DNA of 64,000 nucleotides. Origin: Liquidambar formosana (lineage: Eukaryota > Streptophyta > Magnoliopsida > Saxifragales > Altingiaceae). Position numbers and translations under genes: made by a program. How positions within the stretch are numbered: the first letter of the stretch is position 1; each line of letters begins with the position of its first letter. The stretch spans positions 20,310,685-20,374,684 of the forward strand of contig CM077829.1 of the NCBI GenBank assembly GCA_039720395.1. Reading direction: 5' to 3'. Under the pieces are notes generated by a model, which searched no databases, was not told where the DNA came from, and was given only the letters and a program-made list of their open reading frames with translations. Below are positions 1 to 11,962 of the stretch, piece after piece.

Positions 1-771
1 CTTCTCAAGCGACATAACATCATTCCTTTGGTACTAGCTGAAACCTTGAATGGTTTAGATAAAATTCATGGCAACCCCAAAGCGCCTTTAGAAGGTAGCC
101 CCTTTTTACTGCAAATATGGCTGCTCGAGCGCTTGAATTTTCTATCTCCCACCACTATCAATCCATACAACCCCTAGCACTTCTGTCTACGCCGAGTTGA
201 ACTCCCTGGGCCATTCTCTTTACGAGATTGGTTGGGTTACTTCCACACACTGTCATGGCGAAACATCAAATGGTACGTCTTCACATGGGGGTGTAAAGAG
301 CAGATACTTTTTTGAACCTCGGGGTGTGCTTTTGTCAAACTCATAGGACTGAGATCGACTTCCTTCTATTGGACTTCAAGAATTCTTCGCCAGATGGGCG
401 CCATGCAAACCATACCGTCCTTAATAAGACCTTGTTGCTCTGTGGAACCTGTCGGTCTTACTATAATCAAGTGGGCGAGGACTCGCTGGCCTACAGACCT
501 GAAATTGACTCGGATTGCCAACACTGAAGGACCTTTCGTGATGAGTAGAGAATATAAGCAATGGTTGAAGGATGATTTGGGCGAAAGGGAAACTTCTCAC
601 CGAGAAAGAATTTATGACCTTATCAAGGACACAAGACTTGGACTTTGCAGAGGAGACATTCTTGAAGCAGTGGAGGCATCCCACGACCATGACTTACGAA
701 AGAGAAGAAGACTCGAGAGAGAAAGACAGAAGACCAACAAGACAACTCTGAAGAAACTCAAGAGGAGTTAA
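1..771 (+). pseudogene. Plant mobile domain (PMD) gene, C-terminal part, antisense ORF of E1
   Basis: One frame from base 1 to a stop at 769-771 encodes the C-terminal half of an aminotransferase-like plant mobile domain, including LVLAETLNGLDKI, GSPFLLQIWLLERL and SWRNIKWYVFTW. A basic, charged tail rich in Arg, Lys and Glu follows. Two in-frame stops (TAG near 175 and TGA near 313) break it, and the N-terminal half is off the window. It matches the PMD copy at 29560-30756 in the ETLNGLD and GSP-LLLQ blocks. It lies convergent to E1 pol, 340 bp beyond the pol stop, in the place where antisense extra ORFs have been described in Tat-lineage elements. PMD proteins act in gene silencing in Arabidopsis (MAIN, MAIL1). 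The role of TE-borne copies is unknown. Confidence 0.75.
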
Positions 772-1109
772 AGACTCAAGGAATAGAATACCTATGGCAT
801 GTCGATAGTTCTTTTTCTTAATACCAATAGATTGTTATGTCAAACAATCAGTTTCAAATAAATTGCCAATGATAATCTACTTTCGAGATTTTTTGATTGT
901 GTTGATTGGACCGCACCCAATGTAACTTTATGGGCTGCCTACGTAACCCCGTTTTCTTTTTCTTTTCTTTTTTTTTTTTTTTTCTTTTTTTCTTTTTCTT
1001 TTTCTTCTTTTTTTTTCCTTTTTTTTCTTTTTGGGGAATCAGGTCATCGTAGTTCAAATGCCTTAACTTTTGCCTAGGCCGCCTTTACAGGTTTTCAACC
1101 TAGCAGGCT
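772..1109 (-). other. 3' noncoding region of E1 with a long polypurine tract
   Basis: This is noncoding sequence between the convergent pol and PMD frames. On the minus strand it holds an approximately 80-base A/G-only tract (about 955-1032) followed by TTACGTAGGCAGCC (about 933-946) and GGGTGCGGTCC. E2 has the matching order AAGAAAAAGAAAAAG, AGGCAGCC, GGGTGCGGTC after its own pol. The tract could serve as a polypurine primer or a structural element. No LTR border is visible. Confidence 0.6.
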
Positions 1110-2465
1110 TTATACATAATACTTCTTTAATTGATCCAAATTGGTAGGACAAGCGAACTCGATCCCATCCAAATCCATAAGTCGAACAGCCCCTGCTGGC
1201 AATATCTCCTTGATGACGTACGGTCCACCCCAACTCGGTTTGAACTTTCCTCGTGGATCGAAAATTGGAGCTCGGATCTCTTTCAACACTAAATCCCCTT
1301 TCTTCAAGCCTCTGTCTTTGACATGTTTGTTGAACGCCCTTGCGACTCTTCTCTGGTACCCTTGCACATGGTAGAGAGCCCTCAATCGCCTTTCATCTAG
1401 CAATGCTAACTCATCATAACGACCTTTGATCTAGTCCACCTCTGCTAGCTGACTTTCCACTGCAACCCTTAACGAAGGAACTTCCAATTCCACTGGCATA
1501 ACAGCCTCCATCCCATAAACCAGCGCGTACGGCGTAGCCCCTGTTGACGATCTGACTGACGTTCTGTACCCCCATAATGCCAATGGTAGTTTCTCATGCC
1601 AATCAGTGTACGTGTCAGCCGTTTTCTGTAATATCTTCTTGATGTTCTTGTTGGCGGCTTCCACTGCGCCGTTTGTCTGTGGACGATACGGGGATGACAA
1701 GTGATGAACGATCTTGTACTTCTGCAAGAGTTCTTTGGTCTCCTTCTGGAAATGCTGACCGTTATCTGAAATGACCTCATGCGGTACCCCATATCGGTAG
1801 ATAATGTTGAGCTGTATAAACTGCGCCACCTTTTTAGCATTCAAAACTTTGAAGGAAGCTGCTTCCACCCACTTGGTAAAGTAATCGATGGCTACCAAAA
1901 TGTATTCATGACCATTGGATGCCTTCGGCTTAATCTGTCCGATGATATCTATTCCCCATACCGCAAACGGCCATGGGGTTGACATGCTTGTCAAGGGCAT
2001 GGAGGGCAAGTGTTGTCCGTTGGCGAAGAGTTGACACTTGTGGCACTTCTTGACGTGGGCATAGCAATCCCTTTCCATTGTAGACCAGTAATACCCTAGT
2101 CTCATGATCTTCTTAGCCAACATGTATCCATTCATATGCGGAGCCCCCACTCCTTCATGGATCTCCTCGATGAGTTTTCTAGCCTCTTCCTCCGTGACAC
2201 ACAGCAAATGGATTCCGTCGTAAGACCTCCGATACAGTTTTCCTCCGCATACCACATAATGGCTTGCCAATCTTCTCAATGTTCGCCTATCCACGCGAGA
2301 TGCTTCCTCTGGATATTCCCTTTCCTCGATGAGCCTTCTTATGTCATAAAACCAAGGGTGGCTATCTGTTACCTCTCCTTCTCGAATGGAACAGCAATAA
2401 ACAGGTTTCTCTCTGTATTCGATCACGAGCGGTTTCACGCTTCCTCCTTCTGGTATCTCCACCAT
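1110..2465 (-). CDS. E1 integrase region of pol
   Basis: This integrase continues the RT frame after a TAG at 2493-2495. The HHCC zinc-binding segment is visible (IHEGVGAPH, then CHKC, residues about 103-144 of the 344-residue stretch). The DDE core has Asp in WGIDIIG, Asp in VISDNG and Glu in NGAVEAANK. A second TAG near 1428-1430 separates the last 97 residues (1110-1403), which include ARAFNKHVKDRGLKKGDLVL and FKPSWGGPYVI, the C-terminal DNA-binding segment of gypsy integrases. Both stops fit CAG or TGG to TAG changes. It would insert the element cDNA into chromosomes. The catalytic residues are intact, but the stops make this copy defective unless read through. Confidence 0.85.
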
Positions 2466-2495
2466 TGAAGCTAGAGTCGCTAAGGCATCAGCGAA

Positions 2496-4476
2496 CTAAT
2501 TCTTGTTTCTCGACAAGTAATTGAACTCGACCTCCGCGAACTCTTTGGTCAGTGCTTCCAAATAGGCATGATAGGGCAACAGCTTCTCATCGCGAGTCTT
2601 CCACTCCCTTTTTATCTGACAGATGATCAATGCTGAATCTCCGAACACCTCTAGTTCTTTTATCCCCAATTCTAACGCAGCTTCCAATGCTAGGATGCAG
2701 GCCTCATACTCCGCTATGTTGTTGGTGGCTTCGAACCCCAATTTGACTGCTAAAGGCGTGAAAGCTTCCTCGGGCGAGACTAGTAGCACTCCTATGCCAT
2801 AACCTCTTCTGTTTGCAGCTCCGTCAAAGAAGACTTTCCAAACCTTCTTCTTGATTTCCAGGATATCTTCGTCGGGGAACTCGTCATTGAATTGGGTTGA
2901 TGATGACACAGGGCAGCTTGCCAAATGGTCTGCAATGATACTTCCTTTGACGGACTTCTGCGCCAGGTACTTTATGTCGAATTCATTGAGAAGAAGCGAC
3001 CAACGAGCGGTCCTGTATGATAGGACTGGTTTTTCTAGCAAATACTTCAAAGGATCCAATCGACTTATCAACAGGACTTCGAAAGACATCATGTAATGAC
3101 GGAGTTTCTGGGTAGCCCATACCAATGCTACGCAAGCCTTTTCTAGCGCATTGTACTTTACTTCATAATCTGTCATTTTCTTGCTCAAGTAGTAGATGGC
3201 ATTTTCCTTTTTCGACCCTTCAAGGTATTGAGCTAACATAGCTCCCGTCGCGGTTTCGGTAACCGTTAAATATAACAGTAATGGTTCACCTTGCCGCGGG
3301 GGAACCAAGATTGGGGGGTTGCTCAGATACCTTTTAATGGTCTCAAAGGCTTCTTGACAATCCTCATTCCATTCCTTCTTAAGTAGCTTGAAAATTGGCT
3401 CGCATACCATGGTCAGATTGGCGATAAAACGACTTATGTATTGAACTCTCCCCAGAAAACCCCGGATCTGCTTTTCCATTCTTGGTGGCTCCATCTCCGT
3501 GATAGCTTTTATCTTCCCTGGATCAACTTCAATTCCCCTCTGAGTGATCATGAAACCCAACAGCTTCCCTGCGATGACTCCGAAGGCGCACTTCTGAGGA
3601 TTCAGTCGGAGGTTGTACTTCTTTGCTCGTTCTAGGAATTTCTCCAATGCCGCAAAATGTCCTTCCCGGTCTACAGATTTGACTATCATGTCGTCCACAT
3701 ACACCTCTACTTCTTTATGGATCATATCATGCAATAGGGTTGTAGCAGCTCTTTGGTAAGTAGCCCCAGCATTTCTCAAGCCGAAAGGCATTACCTTGTA
3801 GCAATACGTGCCCCACTGCGTGATAAAAGCCGTCTTTTCCATGTCTCGAGGCGCCATCTTTATCTGGTTGTAACCGGAGAACCCATCCATGAAGGAGAGA
3901 AGGGCATGGCCTGCTGTACTGTCCACCAATACATCGATATGCGGTAGAGGGAAATCATCCTTTGGGCTCGCAGCATTAAGGTCGCGGAAGTCAACACACA
4001 TTCGCACTTTCCCATCTTTTTTAGGCACAGGCACTATGTTGGACAGCCATTCAGGGTACTCCACAACTTGGAGAAACCCGGCATCCAATTGTTTAGTTAC
4101 CTCTTCTTTTACTTTCAAAGCCCATTCTGGTTTTAATCTTCTTAATTTTTGCTTTATAGGCTTTTTAGTAGGATTAGTGGGGATATAATGTTGCACTATA
4201 TCTGGATCAATACCAGGCATATCCTCATAAGACCATGCGAAGGCCTCTACATTGGCTTTTAGAAGTATTATCAATTTTTCTTTTTCAGCAGGCGAGAGAG
4301 TTATCCCAATTTTAATTATCCTTGGCAATTCATCTGTCCCTAGATTGATTGATTCCAATTCATCCATGTTAGGTTCGGTAACGCCCCTTTTCCTTTGCTC
4401 GACGAGCTCCGGTGGGACGTCATTCCTAGGATCTATATCCATGCCATAGATATCCATAGAAGAGAGAAAGGAAACA
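2496..4476 (-). CDS. E1 reverse transcriptase, RNase H and archaeal-type RNase H
   Basis: This is an uninterrupted frame. RT covers residues about 105-350 of the ORF that opens at 4499 and has DGKVRMCVDFRDLN, SFMDGFSGYNQI and the active site YVDDM (about 267-271). The gypsy RNase H follows (about 405-510), but its first acidic residue is replaced: LYLTVTETATG stands where TDAS is usual. A second, archaeal-type RNase H (about 555-660) keeps its acidic residues in FFDGAAN, NNIAEYEA and EVFGDS. This dual RNase H is the hallmark of the Tat lineage, in which the second copy is thought to take over the activity. The likely true 5' end is the splice acceptor at 4477/4476, not the ATG at 4499, which lies in the putative intron. 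Confidence 0.88.
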
Positions 4477-4641
4477 CTGCAAATAATGAAAAGAAACACA
4501 CTTTATTGACTGAACTAACAAAACAAAACAAAGAAAAGAAAACACATGTGCCACAACTAGGGAACGACTCCTAACTCCACAAGGTGGGCTAGGCGGACAC
4601 ACTTTATTTGAAAGGAAAGCTAAGATAAGCTACTAAGGAAC
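4477..4641 (-). other. Putative intron between E1 protease and RT
   Basis: Gag-pro stops at 4642 and pol resumes in a different frame. The minus strand ends this gap with a pyrimidine-rich stretch and TTATTTGCAG (acceptor at 4477). Ogre-type elements are known to carry an intron between the protease and RT regions that is spliced from part of the RNA. The donor is not resolved here. E2 lacks such a gap. Confidence 0.45.
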
Positions 4642-7600
4642 CTACAAACTACTATCAGGTAAGTCGAGATCCTCGCCCTCGAGAACTTCTGCAATGGTAC
4701 CCTCTTCAAGATACCAATTAAGGAGCGGCACGGCTGCATGGTGAATTGAAGAACACTCGAGATCCGATTCCTCTACAGCAAGAACCATATCTTGAAACAT
4801 TGTAACCATGGCTTCCGAATCCATCTGTTCTGCCCAGTCCTCACTCTTCTCTTCCCAATAGTCATCCTTGATTGCTTCATCATCAACCATTATTGCAGTG
4901 ATGGGATACCACTCAGTGAAGAATATTTCAAACCCCGGAACTCTCGCCTTGGTTGTTTTGTCAATGGATGGTTCGGGGAATCCACAGAATAGAAAGTCCT
5001 TCCCCTCCTTAACAAAGTAACCATTCAAGGTAGGTCGGTATGGCGAGATTCGGATATCTGGCGCCCTTCCTTCTGCTTTTGCTTTGACCCTTTCTCTGCT
5101 TCTCTGCAACATCTCCATATGGTCCTTTTTGGAAGGTTCATATCCCAATCCGAAGGTATAGGTGACAATGCGGCTCTGAATGGATACCGGTATGCCTTGC
5201 TGACGGCGTCTTAGTCCCATGCCTGGGAAGAAACTCATTTTCTTCATTATGTTCCCCACATGTAGGTTGCCATGAGGGCAAACGTCGAGAGGTATCAACT
5301 CTCTCTGTTCCGGCTCTTTCTCTATGCATTGAACATACTCGAACCCAGACAATGGTGCTCCAACGGGCTCGGGCTTGATCTCGCAAATGGGTACCCCTGA
5401 CGACTTTAAGTCATAATCACCTTGGAGTGTAACGATGGCCCCTTCATAAGGGAACTTGACTTTTTGGTGCAATGAAGAAGGGACAGCCCCTGCAGGATGA
5501 ATCCAAGGTCTTCCCAACAAGAGGTTGAAGCACGACGGGACGTCCAGCACTTGGAACTCCACTCTGAATTCTGTAGGCCCCATAATCAGCGGCAAAGTAA
5601 CCACTCCAATCACCTCTCTACGGGTGTTATTATAGGCTCTCACTGTTTGCCCAGATGGCATGAAGTCTGTTGGATCCAACCCTAAAACGGTGGCAGTTCT
5701 GAGAGGGCACACATTAAGAGCGGAACCATTGTCAATCAGGACTGTAGGAACCCTCTTTCCCATGGTATCGATATTGATGTACATGGCTTGTGAATGGCTA
5801 GGTCCACTTTTAGGTAGGTCTGCCTCTGAGAACACAATGGTTGAGTTCTTCGAGGTTGGATTCACCAAGTTCACCAAATTTTCTGGAGATGTGTCAACAG
5901 GAACCTGTATCTGGTTGAGCAACTTCAAGATAGTCTGACGGTGCTTGTAAGAGGCCATGAGCAAACCCCATATAGTGATGTTGGCATTAGTCTTTCTCAA
6001 TTGCCTAAGCACTTCATCCTCCTCTTCTTGTAGGTCGAGGTGGCGATTACCTTCCAAGTCCCCCAATGGGTTGTCAGATTCTAAATGCGGAGGCTTGAAA
6101 TGGCGACCCCCTCTAGTTATGTGCTCCACTTCGTCATCGCTCATCCACATATCATCAATCTCACCTACATCACCCATGAGGTCATCCCATGTGATTGTGT
6201 CGATCTCTTCCATTTGGACTTCCTCTGGTAACTCATCCCAACCCGTGGGGATTATAGGCTCATCAGGGATGGGGTCGGGGTAGAGTACATAGTAATCAAA
6301 CTTTCCGGACGACTCTCCCAACAAACCCACTTTAGGATCTCCTGCCTTGAACCTTTCTTTCAATTGTCGCTGCATGGACTTCTTTGGCAATACCAAAACC
6401 TTTTGATCAATAAGGTCTTGAACTACCTTTTTCAGTATAACACAGTCCTCCGTATCATGTCCGGGCGCCTGATGGTACAAACAGAATTGGTGAGGGGTCG
6501 AAGGCCTCGGCTTTGAATGGCATGGCAATATAAGCCCTTTATCACAACATTGGTGGAAAACCTGGGTCAAAGTCATGGGAAGCGGCGTGTATCGCCTTAT
6601 GGGTTGACGGGATTGGGACGAGCCTAGCTCGATGGCATTTATGTTGTTGGGAGGAGGCATATTGTGAGTGGGGAGGGGATTTCTAGTGACATTTGGGCGA
6701 TTTGGTGCGGTAGGTGGTGAAATGATCTGCTTGTCGAGCAAATCTTGGATTTCATGGCGGAGGTGGTAACAACGGTTGGTTAGATGGCCTTTGGCTTGGT
6801 GGAACTTGCAATATTCATTTTCATTGTAGTTCTTGGGCAATGGGTTTGGTGGAGGCCTTGGGTCGAGGGGTTTCAAGAGGTCACGGCTTCTCAGCTTTTC
6901 AAAGACTCTTTCGAGTGGCATATATAGCTCGGTGAATTGGCGAGGTGAGGTGGAGTCATTTAGGGAGAAAGGGCGAGTGGGTTGGGTAATGGTATTGACC
7001 TCGGCGTTGGGTTTTCCTCCGAAGTTTGTCCTTCGACTCCTTTGGATTTCCTCCGTTTTGATTGTTCCATCGGCGATTGCATCTTCAACTTGTGTGCCAG
7101 CCCCAACAAGAGCCTTGAAGTTCGGAAAGTAATGAGCAAAGAGATGCTTGTGATATACGGGCAGCAAGTTCTTCACCACCAACTGAATCTGTTCTTCCTC
7201 ATTCGGTCTGTCTGTCATCTTGGAAGCCTTTTGTCTCCACCTAGTGATGAAGGCGGAGAAAGTCTCGTTAACCCCTTGCTTAGTGGTTTCCAAGTCCCTT
7301 CGCGTGACATCCACTTCAGTGTTATACTTTTAATGATCCGTGAATGCATTGCACACATCCTCCCAAGTCTTGGTTCTATTCTCCTCTAATGACAAAAACC
7401 ATTTCAAGGCGGAACTCGCTAATGACTCATGAAACATTTGAGCCAATAACTCATCGTTCGCCCCTCGAGGGTGCATAGCTCGCACATACATCTTGAGGTG
7501 GGTTTTAGGACAGCCTATCCCATCGAATTTTTCTAATTCCGGCATCTTGAATTGTAACAGGATGCGAGCCTTTGGGAATAAGGACAAAGTGCGGATGTCC

Positions 7601-7921
7601 ACCATATCATCAGACCTGCGGATTCCCTTCAGAGTTCGTTCTAAGGCCTCGACCTTGTTTGCCAGGAGGGTTGAGCTCTCCCTTGATGTGGCTTTGGTTT
7701 CCCCTTCCTTGGTCTTGGGTAGTTCTACCCCTTCTCCTAATGGTTCCTCAGCGGATTCAGACTCATTGGATCCTTGATTGTTGTCAGTGGCACGGGCCCT
7801 AGATTCAGGTTCAGAGTTCTTCTGTTGAAGGTCTTGAGCTAACTTGAGTGCGGTCTCAGATACCTAGGTAGTGTGATCAAGCTTTTCCATGATAGCTTTC
7901 AAAGCGGCCTCAAGGTTGAAA
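4642..7921 (-). CDS. E1 gag-protease polyprotein (main part)
   Basis: One frame runs from the solo-LTR border at 7921 to a stop at 4642, with in-frame stops near 7865 (TAG) and 7327 (TAA). The order is the gag capsid-like region (KFDGIGCPKTHLKMYVRAM, LKWFLSLEENRTKTW, FSAFITRWRQKASKM) and two variant zinc-knuckle motifs (CKFHQAKGHLTNRC and CLYHQAPGHDTEDC). An aspartic protease follows with active site LIDNGSALNV (about 5716-5745) and flap-side FNLLLGRPWIH. A G-patch-like segment (MKKMSFFPGMGLRRRQQG) and an acidic C-terminal tail close the protein. Gag packages the RNA and the protease cleaves the polyprotein. The start codon lies beyond the solo LTR at 13666, and the frame continues in register once the LTR and one TSD copy are disregarded. 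Confidence 0.85.
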
Positions 7922-8853
7922 CCCCGTGTGAACCCCGGAAATTGGGCCCACAAGGGATTGAAAGAAAATGGGTTTGAAAAAGAAAAAGGAAAGGAGTCGC
8001 CACCTTATTTTTTAAAGGAAACAAGGAAAACCCTAAAAATAGTTTGTTTTAGGAAAACAATTTGAATGACTCCATAAAAAAGGAAAGGCAAAAACCAATC
8101 TTTTGAAAACCAAAGAAATCGGGGATTTGGAGGCTAAGTTATGACATGGGAAGGTTCTAGGCAAAGCCTATAGGCACCCATGTCACCCTTTCGGTCTCTC
8201 AGTTCATTTGGGCTAAATCAAGATCTTTCCATACAAAAATCAGCAAGTCTATCATCACAAGAATTGCATGCATATCATATATTTCATTCATCCATCCATG
8301 CATAATAAGCACATAAAAACAGAAAAAGAAAAAGAAGAAAACAAAACAAAAATAAACCTAGGATGCTTGGATCCTAGAACGGACTTGAGCCTCACGAAGA
8401 GCGCCTACGTACCATGCAACGAAATACATGGATCAAAGTCCACGTAGTTCGATTAGAACTAAGGTTAAATCCTAATACAAACCTATGGTAAAAACCCTAT
8501 GTTTCCTTATTTGATCAAAAGAGAATTGATAGAAAGTTTGATTTTAGGAAAGAAATCCACAAAATGGAAACTTTAATAAAAACCAGAATTTTGTTGGTTA
8601 AGGAAACCTCTAATTAAACCATAGGATCATATTAAAAATTAACCCTAAATAGGGAGAAGAGAGGGGATAAGGAAGAAAAGTGAATTGGGGCACCTTCACA
8701 CCCACTTACCTGAGCGCAATTACTCCAAACATTAGCTATTTCAGACATAAGCAGCCCTATTTGCCATAAGACAAATACCACACCTATTTGCACCCTTACA
8801 AGTGCTCAAAACCATGCAAAAACACTAACATGCAAATCTGGACAGAATAGTAT

Positions 8854-10168
8854 TGTAATACCCTGAATATTTATTAATTAATTTTACGTGTATATTTAGT
8901 GGAATTGTACACAGGAGGATAATTTTAAATATCTTTTAGATTAGTTGGATGTTGGGAGACATTGCATTAAAATGCTTTGAATAGAGAAGATGTTAAATTG
9001 TGATATATAATATATATATATATATAACACCGGTTGTGAAGGAAACAAAAGAAAAGAAAGGACAAGAGAAGGTAAGAAAAGCCAAGGGAAATAAAGAAGA
9101 AGAAGAATTGGCCGGTTGTTTTTGGGGGAGTGAATAAAAAAGTCAAAGATAATTAATGGGTAGGTGAGAAGAGAAGAAAAAGAAGAAGAAATAAAGGATG
9201 AAAGAGAAACAGGAGATGGGAACGGGAGAAAAGAAGGGAGAAAGAGAGAAGGAGGCAAAGAAATAAAAGGTGCAGAATAGAAGAAAGAAGAAAGAAGAAA
9301 AAGAGGATAGAAAAGTCAAAAGAAGAAATAAAAAAAAAAAGAAAAGTAGCTAGTGGCATGGGAACATAGGAAAAGAAGGAAGAAAAGAAAAAAAAAGTGG
9401 GAGGTAGGTGTAGAATAAAGAAAAGAAGAAATGATGAAGAGAGAGAGAGAGAAAGAGGAAAGGACGGAAGAGAAGAAATAAATAGAGAAGAGAAGGAAAG
9501 AAATAAGAAAGGGAGAAAGAGGAAGGGAGAAGCCGAGAGAGGCAGTGGCCAAACGGTTCATCGGTCGGAGTATGGGAAGTTTTAATCCGACTTATTTTAT
9601 TCACTTATTTTTGAGGTAGGGGGTTTAATTCTTGTATGGTGAATGATGATTATTTTGAAGCATATGTTAAGATTTTATTTATGTAAGGTGATAATTCTTG
9701 ATGGTGATATATTTGAGGTTTATGATGGTTGATTTCATAGAGATTATATTTGAGGTTTATGATTTGGAGTTCGTATTATTTGATTTATTTATATATTATT
9801 TTGAATATATAAATGCTTGTATGTGATTTTGAAACATTATTTATTGTATAGGAATTTGATTTCCTACTGGGCAGTTGTTCGCTCACCCCAATATATTTTC
9901 AGGTGATAATTGTTGGCGGCACGTAGTAGAATTGGGGTCGAGATTTGGAGAAGTTATCACGTACATTTATTTTTATTTAAAGCTGATGTAATTTTATTCA
10001 TTTGGTTGGCCAATGTATATTGATGATGAGTTTTGGGTTAACCATGGCTACCCGCAGCTGCGCAATACTCTGTATTTTGAAAGGAATGTATTTTTGAAAA
10101 TGGTTATTTGTACGGAGCTCATAAAAAAAATTGTGCGTGTTAAGGTTTATAAAATTTGGGGCGTTACA
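8854..10168 (+). repeat. 5' LTR of the non-autonomous element
   Basis: It starts TGTAATACCCTG and ends GGGGCGTTACA. About 500 bp (roughly 9030-9540) are nearly pure A/G on the plus strand, an extreme strand bias. A (TA) run sits at about 9005-9026. Confidence 0.95.
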
Positions 10169-10650
10169 ATTTGGTATCAGAGCTAAGGACGACTCTGACT
10201 TTTGGATGGGAGATGATGTGGCAATAGTCCCAATAGGACCAAGATGGGTGAGGGTGAGGGTGAGGTTGAGTGAACCAACAATCCCAACAGTCCCAATAGG
10301 CTCAATAGGGTGAGGGTGAGGTTGAGGGATGAGTCACATATTTCACATCAAAAGCGGACAAGTCCAAGATCTGGGAAAAGTGAAGGTATTGTTTTATTAT
10401 GAGATGGCATGGTTAAGTTAGTACGTACCGCGTGTGGTACTATGGTTTATTTGAAATTCTTGATGAAAAAAATACAATACCTATTTTAGAAAAAAAAAAT
10501 TGTTTTCTTGAGAATGGAAAATTTTTGTTTAATTTATGAGCTCTTTTAAAATCAGAGTTTTGCAGCGGAAGCGTAGTGGTATAACCAATAAGTATTTGAA
10601 CTGAGGCTATTCAAATTTCGAGGACGAAATTTATTTTAAGGGTGGTGGAA
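10169..10650 (+). other. Short interior with PBS and polypurine tract
   Basis: The PBS TGGTATCAGAGC is at 10172-10183, two or three bases after the LTR. The polypurine tract AAGGGTGGTGGAA is at 10638-10650, directly before the 3' LTR. Between them is a small G-rich minisatellite of GGGTGA units near 10246-10330. No protein is encoded. Confidence 0.9.
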
Positions 10651-11962
10651 TGTAATACCCTGAATATTTATTAATTAATTTTACGTGTATATTTAGTGGA
10701 ATTGTACACAGGAGGATAATTTTAAATATCTTTTAGATTAGTTGGATGTTGGGAGACATTGCATTAAAATGCTTTGAATAGAGAAGATGTTAAATTGTGA
10801 TATATAATATATATATATAACACCGGTTGTGAAGGAAACAAAAGAAAAGAAAGGACAAGAGAAGGTAAGAAAAGCCAAGGGAAATAAAGAAGAAGAAGAA
10901 TTGGCCGGTTGTTTTTGGGGGAGTGAATAAAAAAGTCAAAGATAATTAATGGGTAGGTGAGAAGAGAAGAAAAAGAAGAAGAAATAAAGGATGAAAGAGA
11001 AACAGGAGATGGGAACGGGAGAAAAGAAGGGAGAAAGAGAAAAGGAGGCAAAGAAATAAAAGGTGCAGAATAGAAGAAAGAAGAAAGAAGAAAAAGAGGA
11101 TAGAAAAGTCAAAAGAAGAAATAAAAAAAAAAAAGAAAAGTAGCTAGTGGCATGGGAACATAGGAAAAGAAGGAAGAAAAGAAAAAAAAAGTGGGAGGTA
11201 GGTGTAGAATAAAGAAAAGAAGAAATGATGAAGAGAGAGAGAGAGAAGGAGGAAAGGACGGAAGAGAAGAAATAAATAGAGAAGAAAAGGAAAGAAATAA
11301 GAAAGGGAGAAAGAGGAAGGGAGAAGCCGAGAGAGGCAGTGGCCAAACGGTTCATCGGTCGGAGTATGGGAAGTTTTAATCCGACTTATTTTATTCACTT
11401 ATTTTTGAGATAGGGGGTTTAATTCTTGTATGGTGAATGATGATTATTTTGAAGCATATGTTAAGATTTTATTTATGTAAGGTGATAATTCTTGATGGTG
11501 ATATATTTGAGGTTTATGATGGTTGATTTCATAGAGATTATATTTGAGGTTTATGATTTGGAGTTCGTATTATTTGATTTATTTATATATTATTTTGAAT
11601 ATATAAATGCTTGTATGTGATTTTGAAACATTATTTATTGTATAGGAATTTGATTTCCTACTGGGCAGTTGTTCGCTCACCCCAATATATTTTCAGGTGA
11701 TAATTGTTGGCGGCACGTAGTAGAATTGGGGTCGAGATTTGGAGAAGTTATCACGTACATTTATTTTTATTTAAAGCTGATGTAATTTTATTCATTTGGT
11801 TGGCCAATGTATATTGATGATGAGTTTTGGGTTAACCATGGCTACCCGCAGCTGCGCAATACTCTGTATTTTGAAAGGAATGTATTTTTGAAAATGGTTA
11901 TTTGTACGGAGCTCATAAAAAAAATTGTGCGTGTTAAGGTTTATAAAATTTGGGGCGTTACA
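10651..11962 (+). repeat. 3' LTR of the non-autonomous element
   Basis: It is a near-identical copy of 8854-10168. Visible differences include GAAAAGG for GAGAAGG near 11040, GGAGG for AGAGG near 11249, and GAGATAGGG for GAGGTAGGG near 11407. Confidence 0.95.

Larger units (their letters stand above)
8854..11962 (+). mobile_element. Non-autonomous LTR retrotransposon (LARD/TRIM-like)
   Basis: This is a complete element with 1315-bp and 1312-bp LTRs around a 482-bp noncoding interior, flanked by a perfect 5-bp duplication AGTAT (8849-8853 and 11963-11967). By eye the LTRs differ at only about four substitutions plus short indels in A-runs and a TA-run, so the insertion is recent. The PBS matches initiator tRNA-Met. 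The 3' interior ends with CGAGGACGAAAT and a purine tract, as in chromovirus-type (Tekay-like) gypsy elements, which is the likely source of enzymes in trans. No gag or pol remains. Confidence 0.95.

Noticed and set aside
854..1057. Lys-rich minus-strand frame
   Set aside because: It is the translation of the polypurine tract in the E1 3' region.
4656..4664. Perfect plus-strand splice donor CAGGTAAGT
   Set aside because: It lies on the strand opposite to E1 coding sequence, and no plus-strand gene is present.
8941..11398. Long Ser/Phe/Leu-rich minus-strand frames and Arg/Glu-rich plus-strand frames
   Set aside because: They are produced by the purine-only tract of the two LTRs, occur in both copies and have no domain.
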